DNA from: Rhabditoides inermis
Lineage: Eukaryota > Nematoda > Chromadorea > Rhabditida > Rhabditidae
Direction: 5' to 3'
DNA: 64,000 nt
NCBI GenBank assembly: GCA_963966185.1
Contig: CAWZYM010000209.1
Span: forward strand, 450,001-514,000
Under the pieces are notes generated by a model. That model searched no databases. It saw nothing but the letters and a program-made list of their open reading frames with translations, and was not told the origin of the DNA. Made by a program: the position numbers and the translations under genes. This document shows, piece after piece, positions 1 through 10,562 of the stretch. The stretch's first letter is position 1, and every line of letters starts with the position of its first letter.

Positions 1-89
1 TCTACCCTCGTCCTTTTCCGGAGAGGAAACAGACATAAAGATGGGAGGGCTCTGCTAGATGGCTACTTCTCATTCTAAGATCAGACACG

Positions 90-417
90 TTTCACCCCCC
101 TCCCCACATTCTACTCCAAATACGTTTCACCCCTCCATGCTACTGTAACCTCGTCTCGTGCCGTACGTTTCACCACCCATGCTACCCCAGATACGTTTCA
201 CCCCTCCATACTCTACCCTCGCCCTCCTACTCCAGATACGTTTCACCCGTCCATCCCACTCCAGTTACGTTTCACCCGTCCGTACTCTACCCTCGTCTCC
301 CGTACGTTTCACCCGTTCATCCTACTCGCGTACATTTTACCCCCCCCCCCCCGAATACGTTTCAAGATACGTTTCACCCGTCCGTACTCTACCCTCGTCT
401 CGTGCCGTACGTTTCAC
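90..417. repeat. degenerate TACGTTTCACCC minisatellite
   Basis: About ten diverged units built around TACGTTTCACCC, separated by CT-rich spacers, run up to the 5' splice site of the adjacent minus-strand exon. On the minus strand the unit reads GTGAAACGTA, so each unit begins with a GT donor-like sequence matching the real donor at 417. Long open frames here are by-products of the repeat. Confidence 0.75.
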
Positions 418-1022
418 GGGCATGGCGCGTCGCAGCCTCGGATGGTGGGCGTCTCCACTGTTCACATAGTCGATCAGCTCGGCCAGCTCGTCTCTGTGCG
501 AGGCATCGGGTGACAGCATGCGCATGAACGACACCGAGTACGGGAAGTTCTGCAAGAGGGACATTGGGCATTGGGAATGGTTTTTTGATTGAATGAAACG
601 GTTTCATAAGAAATATTTTGCGTCTCGAATCCGTAGCCTTCGCCAGAGTGGTGTTTTGAAATCTACTATTACTTGCAGCTCGTTTTGTTTTACCGCCCCG
701 TCTCTCAGCGCTCGACTTATCGCAATACACCTATATTTTGTTTTGTGCACGTATATATGAGGAGGAAATGCGAGGGCGGGCGAGACTGCATAATGTATGA
801 TGTTGTCTCCTGGGTGGTGTGCTCCGATGAGTTCATTACCGCGTGTCATGCGAAAAGAAAAACAGCGATAAGTAAGTTTTTCGAGCGTTTTTCAATTCTG
901 TGTCCAGTTCTCCAGTACACTCTATCATTTCACCTGTTTAATAATTGCGTGTGAGTCATAAACACGTTCGGTTCCGCGTTTGGCGGGCAATGATGTATTG
1001 TGTACAGTAGGGTAAGGAGAGC

Positions 1023-1067
<45 letters not shown>

Positions 1068-1187
1068 GGGGGGACGGACCCTTTGCTGCCGCTGCATGCT
1101 GTCCTCCCTGTCTTGGACTGCCGCGAATGCCCCTGCGATGGCTAATACAGCTAGGCAGAGGACGGAAAGACCGGCCGAGCAGCGCAT
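418..1187 (-). CDS. small secreted protein, 5' exons (partial)
   Basis: I do not recognise the family. Exon 1 (1187-1080) encodes 36 residues beginning MRCSAGLSVLCLAVLAIAG, a clear signal peptide with cleavage expected near residue 22, then a polar stretch rich in Q and R. Exon 2 (549-418, acceptor CTCTTGCAG) encodes 44 residues including FMRMLSPDASHRDELAELID and an LRR tribasic-like stretch. Both exons are in phase 0 at every boundary, so they join in frame into an 80-residue segment without cysteines; the C-terminus lies beyond the left edge. A short secreted precursor with basic sites is compatible with a neuropeptide-like protein, but that is inference. The exon 1 donor (GTCCGT) is weak and lies next to a (GA)n tract that falls in the intron. 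Confidence 0.55.
1020..1068. repeat. (GA)n microsatellite in intron
   Basis: Near-perfect GA dinucleotide run, inside the inferred intron of the minus-strand secreted protein gene. Confidence 0.9.
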
Positions 1188-2139
1188 TCTCTCGTGGTAC
1201 CTGCAACGAAGACGGACAGAGCTGACAACACAGCTCGACAACTCGACAACTCGACAACTCGACAACAACTCGACAACACAGCTGACAGCTTGTAAGATTA
1301 AACAAGACATTTGACACAAAGTCGCACGCGTTGTTTTTTTATCACGCACGAAGTCCTGAATTCTGATGTAATCGTGACGATATGGTTCGCCGACTTTCAA
1401 GGATCGGTGTTGTAAGAGAACAGGGAAGGATTTGTTCGAATTACGAATCACGGCGAGACAATGAGAAATTGAGAAAAACAAGTGTTCGTAACATTGTAAC
1501 AATGTTCAAAATGTATAGGTAGACTAGTGTAGTTATAGGAATTGGGAGAAAAGACAATATGGTGTGCGTATGTGATGCAAAATGAATGACGAATAGGTGA
1601 AGACAACTACTAACGTGGTTAGAGGCTAGAGACATAAGACATAACTGCGCGTCAAATTATTATCGAAAACCGAAAGTCAAATTCGAAGTACTGCGCAGTA
1701 GAAAGTCGATAATTACTAAGGTTTTGTGCGCAGTCAGAGGAATGAGAAGGAATGAGTGAGTTACGACATTCATAGAAATAAAGCTAGGCAGCGCAGTCAG
1801 AACATAATGTAAATTAGAAAGCAATGTGACATAAATGCGAATGGGTCACCTATAACACATTATTTTTATGTAGGTATTGATGAAATCAGTGTCCGGTTAC
1901 GTTTTCATACCGTCTATGTAGTATTGTTATAGAACACTAACAATAAGCTACAACACGCTTCGTAAGCTAGAATAGAAATGATGCGAATGTATGTGTATGT
2001 TCTGCTTGTGTGTTTTCAGATCTTGACAGGGTGCTGAAAGTGACAAGCATTGCCCTAGACGACACAAAAAAGAACACACTCGGAAACAGTAAATCGTGAA
2101 TATTGAAAGTAGAACGATAGAGGCGCAACGGGAGCGTGA

Positions 2140-2212
2140 AAGATAGTGGGGAGGGAGGGAGAGAGGTGAGAGAGGTGAGAGAGGAGAGAGAGAGGGGGAG
2201 AGAGAGAGAGAA

Positions 2213-2300
<88 letters not shown>
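2140..2300. repeat. (GA)n/(GAGAGG)n microsatellite
   Basis: Long GA-rich tract, about 70 bp of it pure GA. Confidence 0.9.
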
Positions 2301-4254
2301 CAACATGTCACCCGCACGCGCCTGCTTTTGATAATTGGGAGTTTCGTGGACGCAAAAACACACAGAAACAATTGAAATGATTCGAAAAACAGGTGAAACA
2401 CTGACACGAAAAGACATCACAGCGTTTTCAAGTAACAAAGAAGATAAAAAAGAACAACAACTAATTAGAAAAGTAAATAGCATGGTCAACGTAGGAAACT
2501 CCACCGACAGTAGGAAAGAGCCTACGCTAGAAAAGTATTTCAAAAGGAACATCGAGGATTCTGGAAATATGAAAGTAGGCCAGGCGTCGTTGGCTGCCGA
2601 GTGAAGTTGGAGTGAGAGGATGGGCAAATGGCGGGGCTCGTCATGTATGTGTGTGGATAGGGAGTTGAATAGAAGCCGGCGACACTCGATCACAGCCAGC
2701 CAAGCGCGACCGTGGAGAGATGACAAGCAGTCAGCGGCAACAGGGAACTCCCTTCAAAATAGAGTACTACTGTAAAGGACACGTATGAGGGATGGGCTAG
2801 CCGACTACAGGCACACTTGTCACCCGCAGATCACGGATGTTGTGCGAAATGGTGATGTCACTAGAAGGTATGAATGAGTGGAGGGGCATTTGTTGATATA
2901 TCTACTGCATAGAGAGAGGAGAGGAGGGGGAGATGTAGACGGGAGAAAAGAGAGAGGGGAAGACGCGTCTTCTTGAGACTACAAACTACACATGCGTAGG
3001 TCAGGTCACAGCCGGTTTCGCGCGCTTTTCCTACTCCCTACCGCCACACGCGTGGTGAGAAAACACCGCCGCGCTTGCCGATTTTCCAATTTGCTGTTGT
3101 TTCCTTTGTTTACACGTACGTTTCTCGTACGTTTCAAATGCACCTTGCTCTCTTCCCCTGCTTGCCAACCGTGGCGTGACGGCGGAATGGTCATTGTGCG
3201 AGGGTGAGGCGCGCTTTCTGTGTCAATAGTCTACCCACACACTGCCCATTCAAGTCGAGTCAAATCGTTTGAGCTATATGGTGCACCCATATCATTTATC
3301 GATCGGGAGTACGACAGTACTCAGCATTCCTTGCCCGCTTCGCTCATGACGTCATCACTCCAATTTGCATACGCGATGATCGCCTATCGATTGCGGCCAG
3401 CTGAGACGATCCTTGGTGTGTTTTTGCCACCCGCACTTTTTCTACTATCGTGAGTGCGTTAGCAGGTGTGTGGAAGAGGAGGGGGAGGGGTGATATGCAC
3501 TGTTTTGTCTCTCCATGATTTTCATGCGCACAGCTGTTGGGCACTGTCCTCGCATAGCATGGTATTAGCCCCCTGTCTTCCACCCACACAACTCGATCGC
3601 TTCCTCCGCGATTTTCACTCATCTTGATCGTGCGAATTTCGTAGTGTTTGGTAGTGCCGCTACCGTACACCGCACTATTTGACTAGGTGAGTCACTCTGG
3701 TGAACAATGTGCGAGTAAACGTGAAGCGTGTGATGAAACAGCTGCTGCTACGGACCAGTTCCCCGCTTATTCCTGCCCTGTATCCGTGTCTTTCCAGTGT
3801 TGCGCTTGTGTTCGTTATGCCAATGTTCGTCTACATAACTTCTGTTTACTCTCGTTTGCAAAAGACCATATTATTAGGGTTTTTTTGACACATAATCGAG
3901 TCAGACCTCACCATAACCCGTGAAACGTATGCTATTCGCATCCCTATTTTGTCTCTCTCTCTTTCTGCAATTGCGCATATGCACACACACGTGCGAATTG
4001 GTTGTAAACCCTGGTGTCCTTTGCGGGAGGCGCATCCGCCCCCTCTCCTCCTCCCTTGAGCAATTCCGCCACTCCTCTTTGTCCTCCTTACCTACCCCGA
4101 CTACCGTAATCCGCCATATTAGGCGTTCTCCAAAGTTTTCGTGTTGTTTCATTATGCCTCTTCTGTGTAACCCGATCCGAGCCCAATTCTTCTTTCCTCA
4201 CACTTTTGTTGAAATATTCACACGCGGTTCGCATTTCCGGTGGCGCATCGAGAG

Positions 4255-4676
4255 GGTCTCTCTCTCTCTCTCCCTCTCCCTCTCTCTCTCTCTCTCTCCC
4301 TCTCTCTCTCTCCCTCTCTCACTCCGTTGCCGCGCCGGTAGCTTGATCCAATGTTTGTGCTCCTCTCTCCCCTCCGTGTCTATTCTTTTTGAGACCGAGC
4401 TGCCTCTTCCCCTTCTCTCACTGTTTGAGACTCGAGTGCCGCACAGTCACTCCTCTATCATTACTGGTAGAGATAGTCGAGTGCTCCCCAGTTCCTATAA
4501 ATTTCGATATCGCTGGTCTCCTATCGATTTCTATGAATCCGTGTTGCAACTGATTACTATTACTCTGTTCCCTTCTATTGTTATGCAAATGTCATCACAC
4601 TGCAATATCGCGCTCTCTCACTCTCGCGCGAACGTCCACTCATTGCGACAACTGTATTATCAATCATCATTTCGCG

Positions 4677-4735
<59 letters not shown>
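4255..4735. repeat. two (CT)n microsatellites
   Basis: CT tracts at about 4255-4322 (interrupted by CCC) and 4680-4735 (pure), with single-copy sequence between. Confidence 0.85.
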
Positions 4736-4738
<3 letters not shown>

Positions 4739-5024
4739 CGCAGTGACTCAGTACACACTCAGTCTTCGCGCCACCCGAAATTAATATATATAAATTTGAC
4801 GTGTCATTGTTTGTTTATAAGGTTTATTCGCGTCACTGCGATACTGTTTTCTATTACACTTGTTATACGTTTCATAATTTTATTACCCAGACTGAGAACC
4901 GCGAATTCGTGATTCGTGTCCATTGTACAGTAATCAATACTGTACTCTCACCTTACCGTAACAAAAGAACCTTACCGTACCCTTTGTAGACGCGACGCGT
5001 GTGATTGGCGTCTCTCTCCGTGCG

Positions 5025-6559
5025 ATGAACGTCGGCCAATGGCTGGAAGAGCGGAGACGACTGCTCCTTCTCCTCCTCCTCCTCCTCCTACTTCTCCAAC
5101 CAGCAGGTACTTGTTTACTTGTTTACTTTGATGATTCGTTTACGAGTTTTCCTGTATCATCTGACCCCATTCTCACAATGGCTGCGCTGTTTGCTCACTC
5201 ATTTGCAATCCGCTGCGAAACCGCTCTGAAAGGTCACATTTGTGTTCTGATTACGGCAACTTGTGTGTGTGTGTGTGTGTGTGAAACCGTTTCCTGTCCG
5301 GGGCACTGGCAACGAGAGCGGTATACAACTCCTAAATTGGATCACACACTCTCTTTCCGCAGCCGCCCGCGGCACCTTTGATCGCCGTCTTACCGTAATC
5401 CCAGTATGTGCAAGTGTAATCCACTGACCCTGAAAGAACGCTTGTTTATGGTTGTTGCAGAAATTTGCATATCCGTAGTATGTGGAAAATTGGCGTGGCA
5501 ATTGCGACATATGCAGACGAGGGGATAGACATATGACAGATGGTGGCGTTTCGCGCGCCGCGCGGCACAGAGTTTTTATGCGTTTTTATCCCATCTCGTT
5601 TTTGCTGTTCCGTTTTTTCTCCCCAATTTCTCTTTCGCGCCATTGCACACCGGCGGGGAGTGTGTATAGCGGGAGAAAGTGAAACTACCGTAGCCTAGAC
5701 AGTGCGCAGTAGGTTTTCCAGATTGTGTGATAAAACTGAATCTCCGTGTCCAGGGGTATGCATGTCTATCGAAAATAAATAATATACACTCCACTATTTC
5801 AGAATGTTGTCTTCCCTCGTTTCGATCGACGCGCGAAGCGAATCCGGAGGAGCCAATTGCTGTTGGGGTGAGTGGATATGTCTCTCTCTCTCTCCTCTCT
5901 CTCACTCTCTCTCCCCTCTCTCTCCCCTCTCTCTCTGTCTTCTTCTCTACTCTGAACTACCGGGTGCAATCAGGCGTCTGCGCACCAGTCGACGCACCAG
6001 TCATCACACCACCAGCAGCACCAACCAGAGCACCAGTTGGTGGTGGCGTCCATGGTGCACTCACCACCGGCAAGAAAGGTGATCCACGTGACGAAACCGC
6101 CCGAGGAAGAGTATCAGGTGGGTTCCCTCTTTCTTTTCCCCTCCCTCCCTCCCTCCCTCCTTCTTTCTCTCTCGCCCTGTCTAACTTACTAACTTCAGAT
6201 CTACGGTATCAAGAAAGTGCAGGACTATTCCGACTACTACGACGATGAAGAGATCAACGACGAGGTTTTTCTCCCTCTGATTTACCGATCCTATTGATTT
6301 ATCGATTTCCTTCTCAGATCCGGCGGGCCGAGGAGGAGCGGCGGCAGCGCGCACACGAGGAGAGGATACGCGCACTCAGCCACGTGGGTGGTCCTTTATC
6401 ATCTTCTCTCTCTTCCTCTCTCCCTCTCTTCCTCTCTCCCTCTCACTTCCTCCTCCTCCTCTCTCTCTCTCTCTTTCTACCTCTATACTTCTCTGTTTAT
6501 TCTCCTTACCTCTACCGTTATTCGTTATTTCATATGTGATCTTCAAACCTTTATTCCTT

Positions 6560-6602
<43 letters not shown>

Positions 6603-9600
6603 TCGTCCCTATTCAGAAGAAGCACTCCAAGTGTCCTCCGGAGCAGAAGGACCTGTGTCGCAACGGTGGCAAGTGCGTCGCCCGGCGGAGTGGCTACGCG
6701 TGCAAGTGGGTTCACGGGGGTCTATGGGGAGTGTGGCAGTGATCAGACCTTTCAAACTGCTTCGAACTGCCTTGCTATGCTTGCCGATTTGCATGTTTTA
6801 GAGGCATGTCTAAACATTGTTGAAGAGCATTTTGAAGGCGAGGCGGTAGTTTAAGGGCAGTTCTGAATGCGTATCGCAAGGAATTGCGAGATTCTTTCCT
6901 GTCAACTGCTGACCGGAAATGTGCCATTGGTACACGTTGCTTGTGAATTACTCATATTCCTACCGCGACACGTATGCGCTACTCCGTTCTTAAAATCGTC
7001 TTGCCGGTATGTTGATCTTGATCAACTTTTGAACATGAAACTTATTCGATAATAATTGAATTCAACACTATAAAGCTGCCTATAAATGAATACAACTCAA
7101 TTGATTAAAACATTTTTCAGCTGCGCGACTGGATGGGTGGGCGCGCGGTGCGAGGTGGTGTGGGACGCGCACCTCGCCGCAGGCAGCACCGGACAACGCG
7201 ACTGGCTCAACGTAAGGGGGCGGGGCCTGTCGGGGCGGGGCTTACTAACTCGACTCCCTCTGTTCCCTTTCGGCTCTCTCCTGTGTCCGATGATCGGGCG
7301 TTGTCTGTCTGTCCTGTCTCCGTTTCGGGGCCGTTTTCTGTCCGGTGTGGAACGCTTAATCGTTGTAGAAGTCGGCAGAGGCTAAGAAGAAACACAACGT
7401 GTCAGCTGGAAGCGCGGCCGCATCGGAGAGTGTACGTGTCGCATGTGTCGTTGTTCCCCCTCTCTCCTCGATCACTAACACCCTCATCCTCGGTTTGCAG
7501 AGCTCCTCCTCCTCCTCCACTGCTCCCCCGCTGCTCCCTCTGCTCCTTCTCCTCCTCATTGACCTCCTCGCCTCATAGGTGTGTGTTTGTTGTGAAGTGT
7601 GTGTGTCTCTGTCCTGTCTGCACGTTATTTCACCGCATTGCATCGAAAACGTCACTTTTTGGTGTTCGATATGCATATGGTGTCATGTGGGATGGTATCG
7701 GACGTTTTGAAATCGAAATTGTTGTCAGTTGCATTATTCTAGAAATTCAGAAAAAGGAAGGTAACGTTTAGAGGATCTTATGTTTTGGTGAATATTGCTT
7801 GCGGAATCATATCTCATCGAAATCGAAGGGACCGTCCGATACCCTTCCCATTTCACTCCACTCCACTCACCCGCCCTTCCCCTATTGCAGAAGGTCGTTC
7901 TCTCCATCCTCGGATCTCTCGTATTCATTGGTCTCGTAGCAGTCGGGTGCAGTGTCGCATATGGAAAGTGAGTGTTGTTGTTTTGTTTTCGTTTGAGTCA
8001 AGTATTATTGAATATGAGCACAAAAAATCGACTCTAATTGTGGTCTTGAAACGTAACATGTTGCGAATCTTTGTATCAGCTGTGCGAATCTTGTGAAAAT
8101 GTTACAGTAGGGTTTTACAGTACTTTTTCAAACTACAGTATATTTTACAGACTAGTTCATCGCTACCGTCTCTCGTCGACGGCGCACACACGGTCCTCTG
8201 CGACCACGTCTACACCTGGAGGCACTACGAACAGGTGAGAGAGAGGGAGAGAGGAGAGAGAGAGAGAGAGGAGAGGAGAGAGAGAGAGAGGGAGCGAGAG
8301 CGAGAAAGAGAGAAAGGGAGAGAGAGAGAGAGACTCCATCGCAGGTACTCGACCACCCTCACCCTGACCGCCAACCAGCTGAAGCGTGTCGAGGTGTGCG
8401 TCAAGAACGGAATGGCAATGCAGGTGATTTTTTTCTTTCAAATTCATCTCTAACTGCCTGCAGTACGCCAAAATACGAATGATTGATGTTTTTAATCATG
8501 TATCATCCATCTGGTAACACATGCTATGGGATATTGATTTACTAAAGGTTATGATACGATTTTTTTCTTGGATATCTGATGTCTAATATTAAAGACACAG
8601 GGGCCTATTCGCCCTCCCCTCTCCGCTCATCGCCCATTTTGCCTGAGGCACAATGCTCACTGCGCGAGATGGCAGCGAATGACTGTTGCGGAATCGAGAG
8701 AGCACGCGAAAAGAAGAGGACCAGACAGTGCGAGAGTAGCGCGGGAATTCAAAATATTGCGCTCAGAGCGTGCGATGATCGATTCTGATCACCACGTGCA
8801 CGTACAACTTTCGTTCAAATGCATTCGAACGATGGATTAGTCATGTAAAATTTATTAAAAATCGTCAGAAATAGGCCACTGTATCTTTAATATCGCTTTG
8901 CAGGCGCCGCGTGCCCGCGCCTTGGACGACGACTGTCCTGCGGAGCGTCCGCCGGTCACGCCCAACCAACTCATCCGCAAGCCCGCCATACACATCAACA
9001 AGGTGCGGGCACTCATCAGCACCTAACCACTCACGCGATAGCTCGAACGCGCGAGAGAAAGACTAGTGTGCCTAAGCCTAAGCCTAAGCCTAAGCCATAC
9101 ACACCAACAAGGTGCTTCAATACGGAAACTGTTATTCAATTTGTCAAAAAAATTGGGTTCTACATTCCTGTCGGTCAGTAGTTTCGGTCGGTTGGTTGGT
9201 AGTAGTTCACATACACATCAACAAGGTGCGGGCGGGACAGTAAAATACAGGTGTTTTGACAACATAAGGACCTCTTCCTCTCTCTTGAAGGTGCGGTCAG
9301 TCTCTTCGGAGTCAATTCCGAAGTGTTTCGAAGCAATTCCGAAGTGTCCGAGAGTGTTCGGGAGTATTCCGAAGATAATTTGGGAGTGTTCTGAGAGCGA
9401 TTCGCAAGGCAATCCCGAAGTCTTTCGCAGGAATTCGGAAGTGTTTTGAAGAGACTGACCGCAAATTGACAAGATTTGGTCCTGTTCGTGGCGTGATGAT
9501 AGGGCGCGGTTGACACTCGTTTTGGTCGATTCTTATGAAAACAAAGGGTTATACATTTTTATTCTTAACCCTGTTGACGCTCTCGGTGCGCGCAGTGCGT

Positions 9601-10034
9601 GTGGATAGGGGAAATGCGCTTTCGTAACAGCTGGAGTTTTTATTTTATTTTTGGCGACCTTGTCTTGGCCGAATCTTATGAAAACAAGGGTTTATACAGT
9701 TTCATTTTCATTCGGGCTTAAGGACACACGTATTGATGTAACAGGATGTATCTTTTTTTACTTTAGAGTTGAAACGTACCCGATAGAATATTATGCATCA
9801 AAAAGTTGCTCGGTGATTCACTCGATGATTCATTCAAAACTTTCTGAGATTTTTCCAAGGTCTTTGCCACTAAACGTTGAGTCTGTCTACTGAAGTCATC
9901 GGCACTTTTCTTTTGAGATGGACGAGACGCTGGACCTGCAGGCGGGTCTGATGAGCTTTGCGCGTCTGGGAGAGCGCACCCCGCGGCCGGACGACTGCGA
10001 CACGATGATGCTCACCGCCATCCCGCCCGAGTAG
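5025..10034 (+). CDS. EGF-domain single-pass membrane protein
   Basis: Exons, all phase-consistent: 5025-5106, 5803-5867, 5974-6117, 6199-6264, 6318-6383, 6563-6705, 7121-7211, 7369-7431, then 7891-7967, 8151-8234, 8345-8423, 8904-9002, 9918-10034; about 391 residues. Exon 1 is a signal peptide (MNVGQWLEERRR followed by a poly-Leu core). Next come a His/Gln-rich stretch, an acidic segment (YSDYYDDEEINDE), a charged helix, and one EGF domain (exons 6-7) with spacing CX7CX5CX8CXCX8C, ending NCATGWVGARCE. A lysine-rich stem, a transmembrane helix (VLSILGSLVFIGLVAVGC, exon 10) and a roughly 120-residue cytoplasmic tail follow. One EGF repeat just outside a transmembrane segment is the layout of EGF-receptor ligand precursors (LIN-3/EGF type), but the third spacing is short, so orthology is unproven. 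An alternative exon (7501-7578) would give a different C-terminus. The last acceptor (TTTTGAG) is unusual. Confidence 0.8.
6561..6598 (+). repeat. (GA)n tract coding (Arg-Glu)6
   Basis: The polypyrimidine tract TTATTCCTTTAG ends at the first AG of this GA run, so exon 6 of the EGF-domain gene begins inside the microsatellite. From 6563 there are exactly 12 codons of alternating Arg-Glu before IVVPIQKKHSK, in the phase set by the preceding exon. Confidence 0.6.
7501..7578 (+). CDS. alternative terminal exon, GPI-like tail
   Basis: The acceptor CGGTTTGCAG at 7500 opens a phase-0 exon, compatible with the exon ending at 7431. It encodes SSSSSSTAPP, then LLPLLLLLLIDLLAS and a stop: small residues followed by a hydrophobic C-terminal end, the pattern of a GPI-attachment signal. 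Skipping it joins 7431 to 7891 in the same phase and gives the transmembrane form. Its use is inferred from sequence alone. Confidence 0.5.
   Translation, partial: SSSSSSTAPPLLPLLLLLLIDLLAS
9070..9096. repeat. interstitial TTAGGC telomere repeats (x4)
   Basis: GCCTAA repeated four times plus GCC; the reverse complement is TTAGGC, the canonical nematode telomere unit. It lies in the last intron of the EGF-domain gene. Confidence 0.9.
9292..9463. mobile_element. short MITE, 16-bp inverted ends
   Basis: Begins TGCGGTCAGTCTCTTC and ends with its exact reverse complement GAAGAGACTGACCGCA. The 172-bp body is made of diverged TTCGAAG/TTCCGAAG units. Related sequence lies at about 27590-27720 and 29090-29160, and a single end-like copy (GAAGAGACTGACC) at about 43985. 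It sits in the last intron of the EGF-domain gene. Confidence 0.7.
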
Positions 10035-10236
10035 AGATCGCGCCAGGACCCCGCGCGAGCGCGCGTCCCTGAATCGTCGCGCCGGGACCCAACTCCCACT
10101 TTTCTGTGCCATTTCCACATTGCTCCAGTGCTAAGTACGTCGGGTGTTGAATGTTTTGCAATATATAGTTCTTTGTATTTTTGTACGCTGTAATAATCGG
10201 ATTTTATATGCGAGAAACGTTTTATTGTTTGTGGTT

Positions 10237-10243
10237 AATAAAG
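10237..10243 (+). terminator. AATAAA poly(A) signal
   Basis: AATAAAG about 200 bp after the stop of the EGF-domain gene; the nearest canonical cleavage signal for that transcript. Confidence 0.5.
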
Positions 10244-10266
10244 AGTGTTTATGAGATTCGCTGGGA

Positions 10267-10453
10267 GTCAAATTATTCTCATATCGTAATCTTAAGAGGG
10301 TGTCGCAGGTCAAATTATTCTTCTACCGTAATTCTAAGGGAGTGTCGTAGGTCAAATTATTTCCCTACCGTAATCGTAAGGGAGTGTCGTAGGTCAAATC
10401 ATTATCCTACCGTAATTATAAAGGAGTGTTGCAGGTCAAATTATTTTCAATCC
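10267..10453. repeat. 42-bp tandem repeat, about 4.4 copies
   Basis: Units start GTCAAATTATT and end GTGTCGYAG; four full 42-bp units and a partial fifth. As 42 is a multiple of three, a spurious open frame runs through it. It lies just after the poly(A) signal of the EGF-domain gene. Confidence 0.85.
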
Positions 10454-10562
10454 GGGACAACATAGTACATGTGTTCACACTTTGCCCCGTATCTAGGTTT
10501 CGTCCACTCTAATAAGTTAAAAAAGAGATAATACTGCCATAGAGAATGCACGCATAGTATAT

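Larger units (their letters stand above)
1190..5024. other. intergenic region between divergent genes
   Basis: No convincing exon on either strand. It lies between the start of the minus-strand secreted gene and the plus-strand EGF gene, so it should hold both promoters. It contains GA/CT tracts at about 2140-2300, 4255-4325 and 4680-4735, a CRE-like TGACGTCA at about 3349, and AT-rich stretches. Open frames here (for example the 89-residue one at 2335-2604 and the CT-driven 330-residue one at 3920-4912) show no recognisable motif. I see no other structure. Confidence 0.5.

Noticed and set aside
2055..2726. 223-codon minus-strand open frame
   Set aside because: Half of it is Leu-Ser repeat from the GA tract; the rest has no recognisable domain or splice context.
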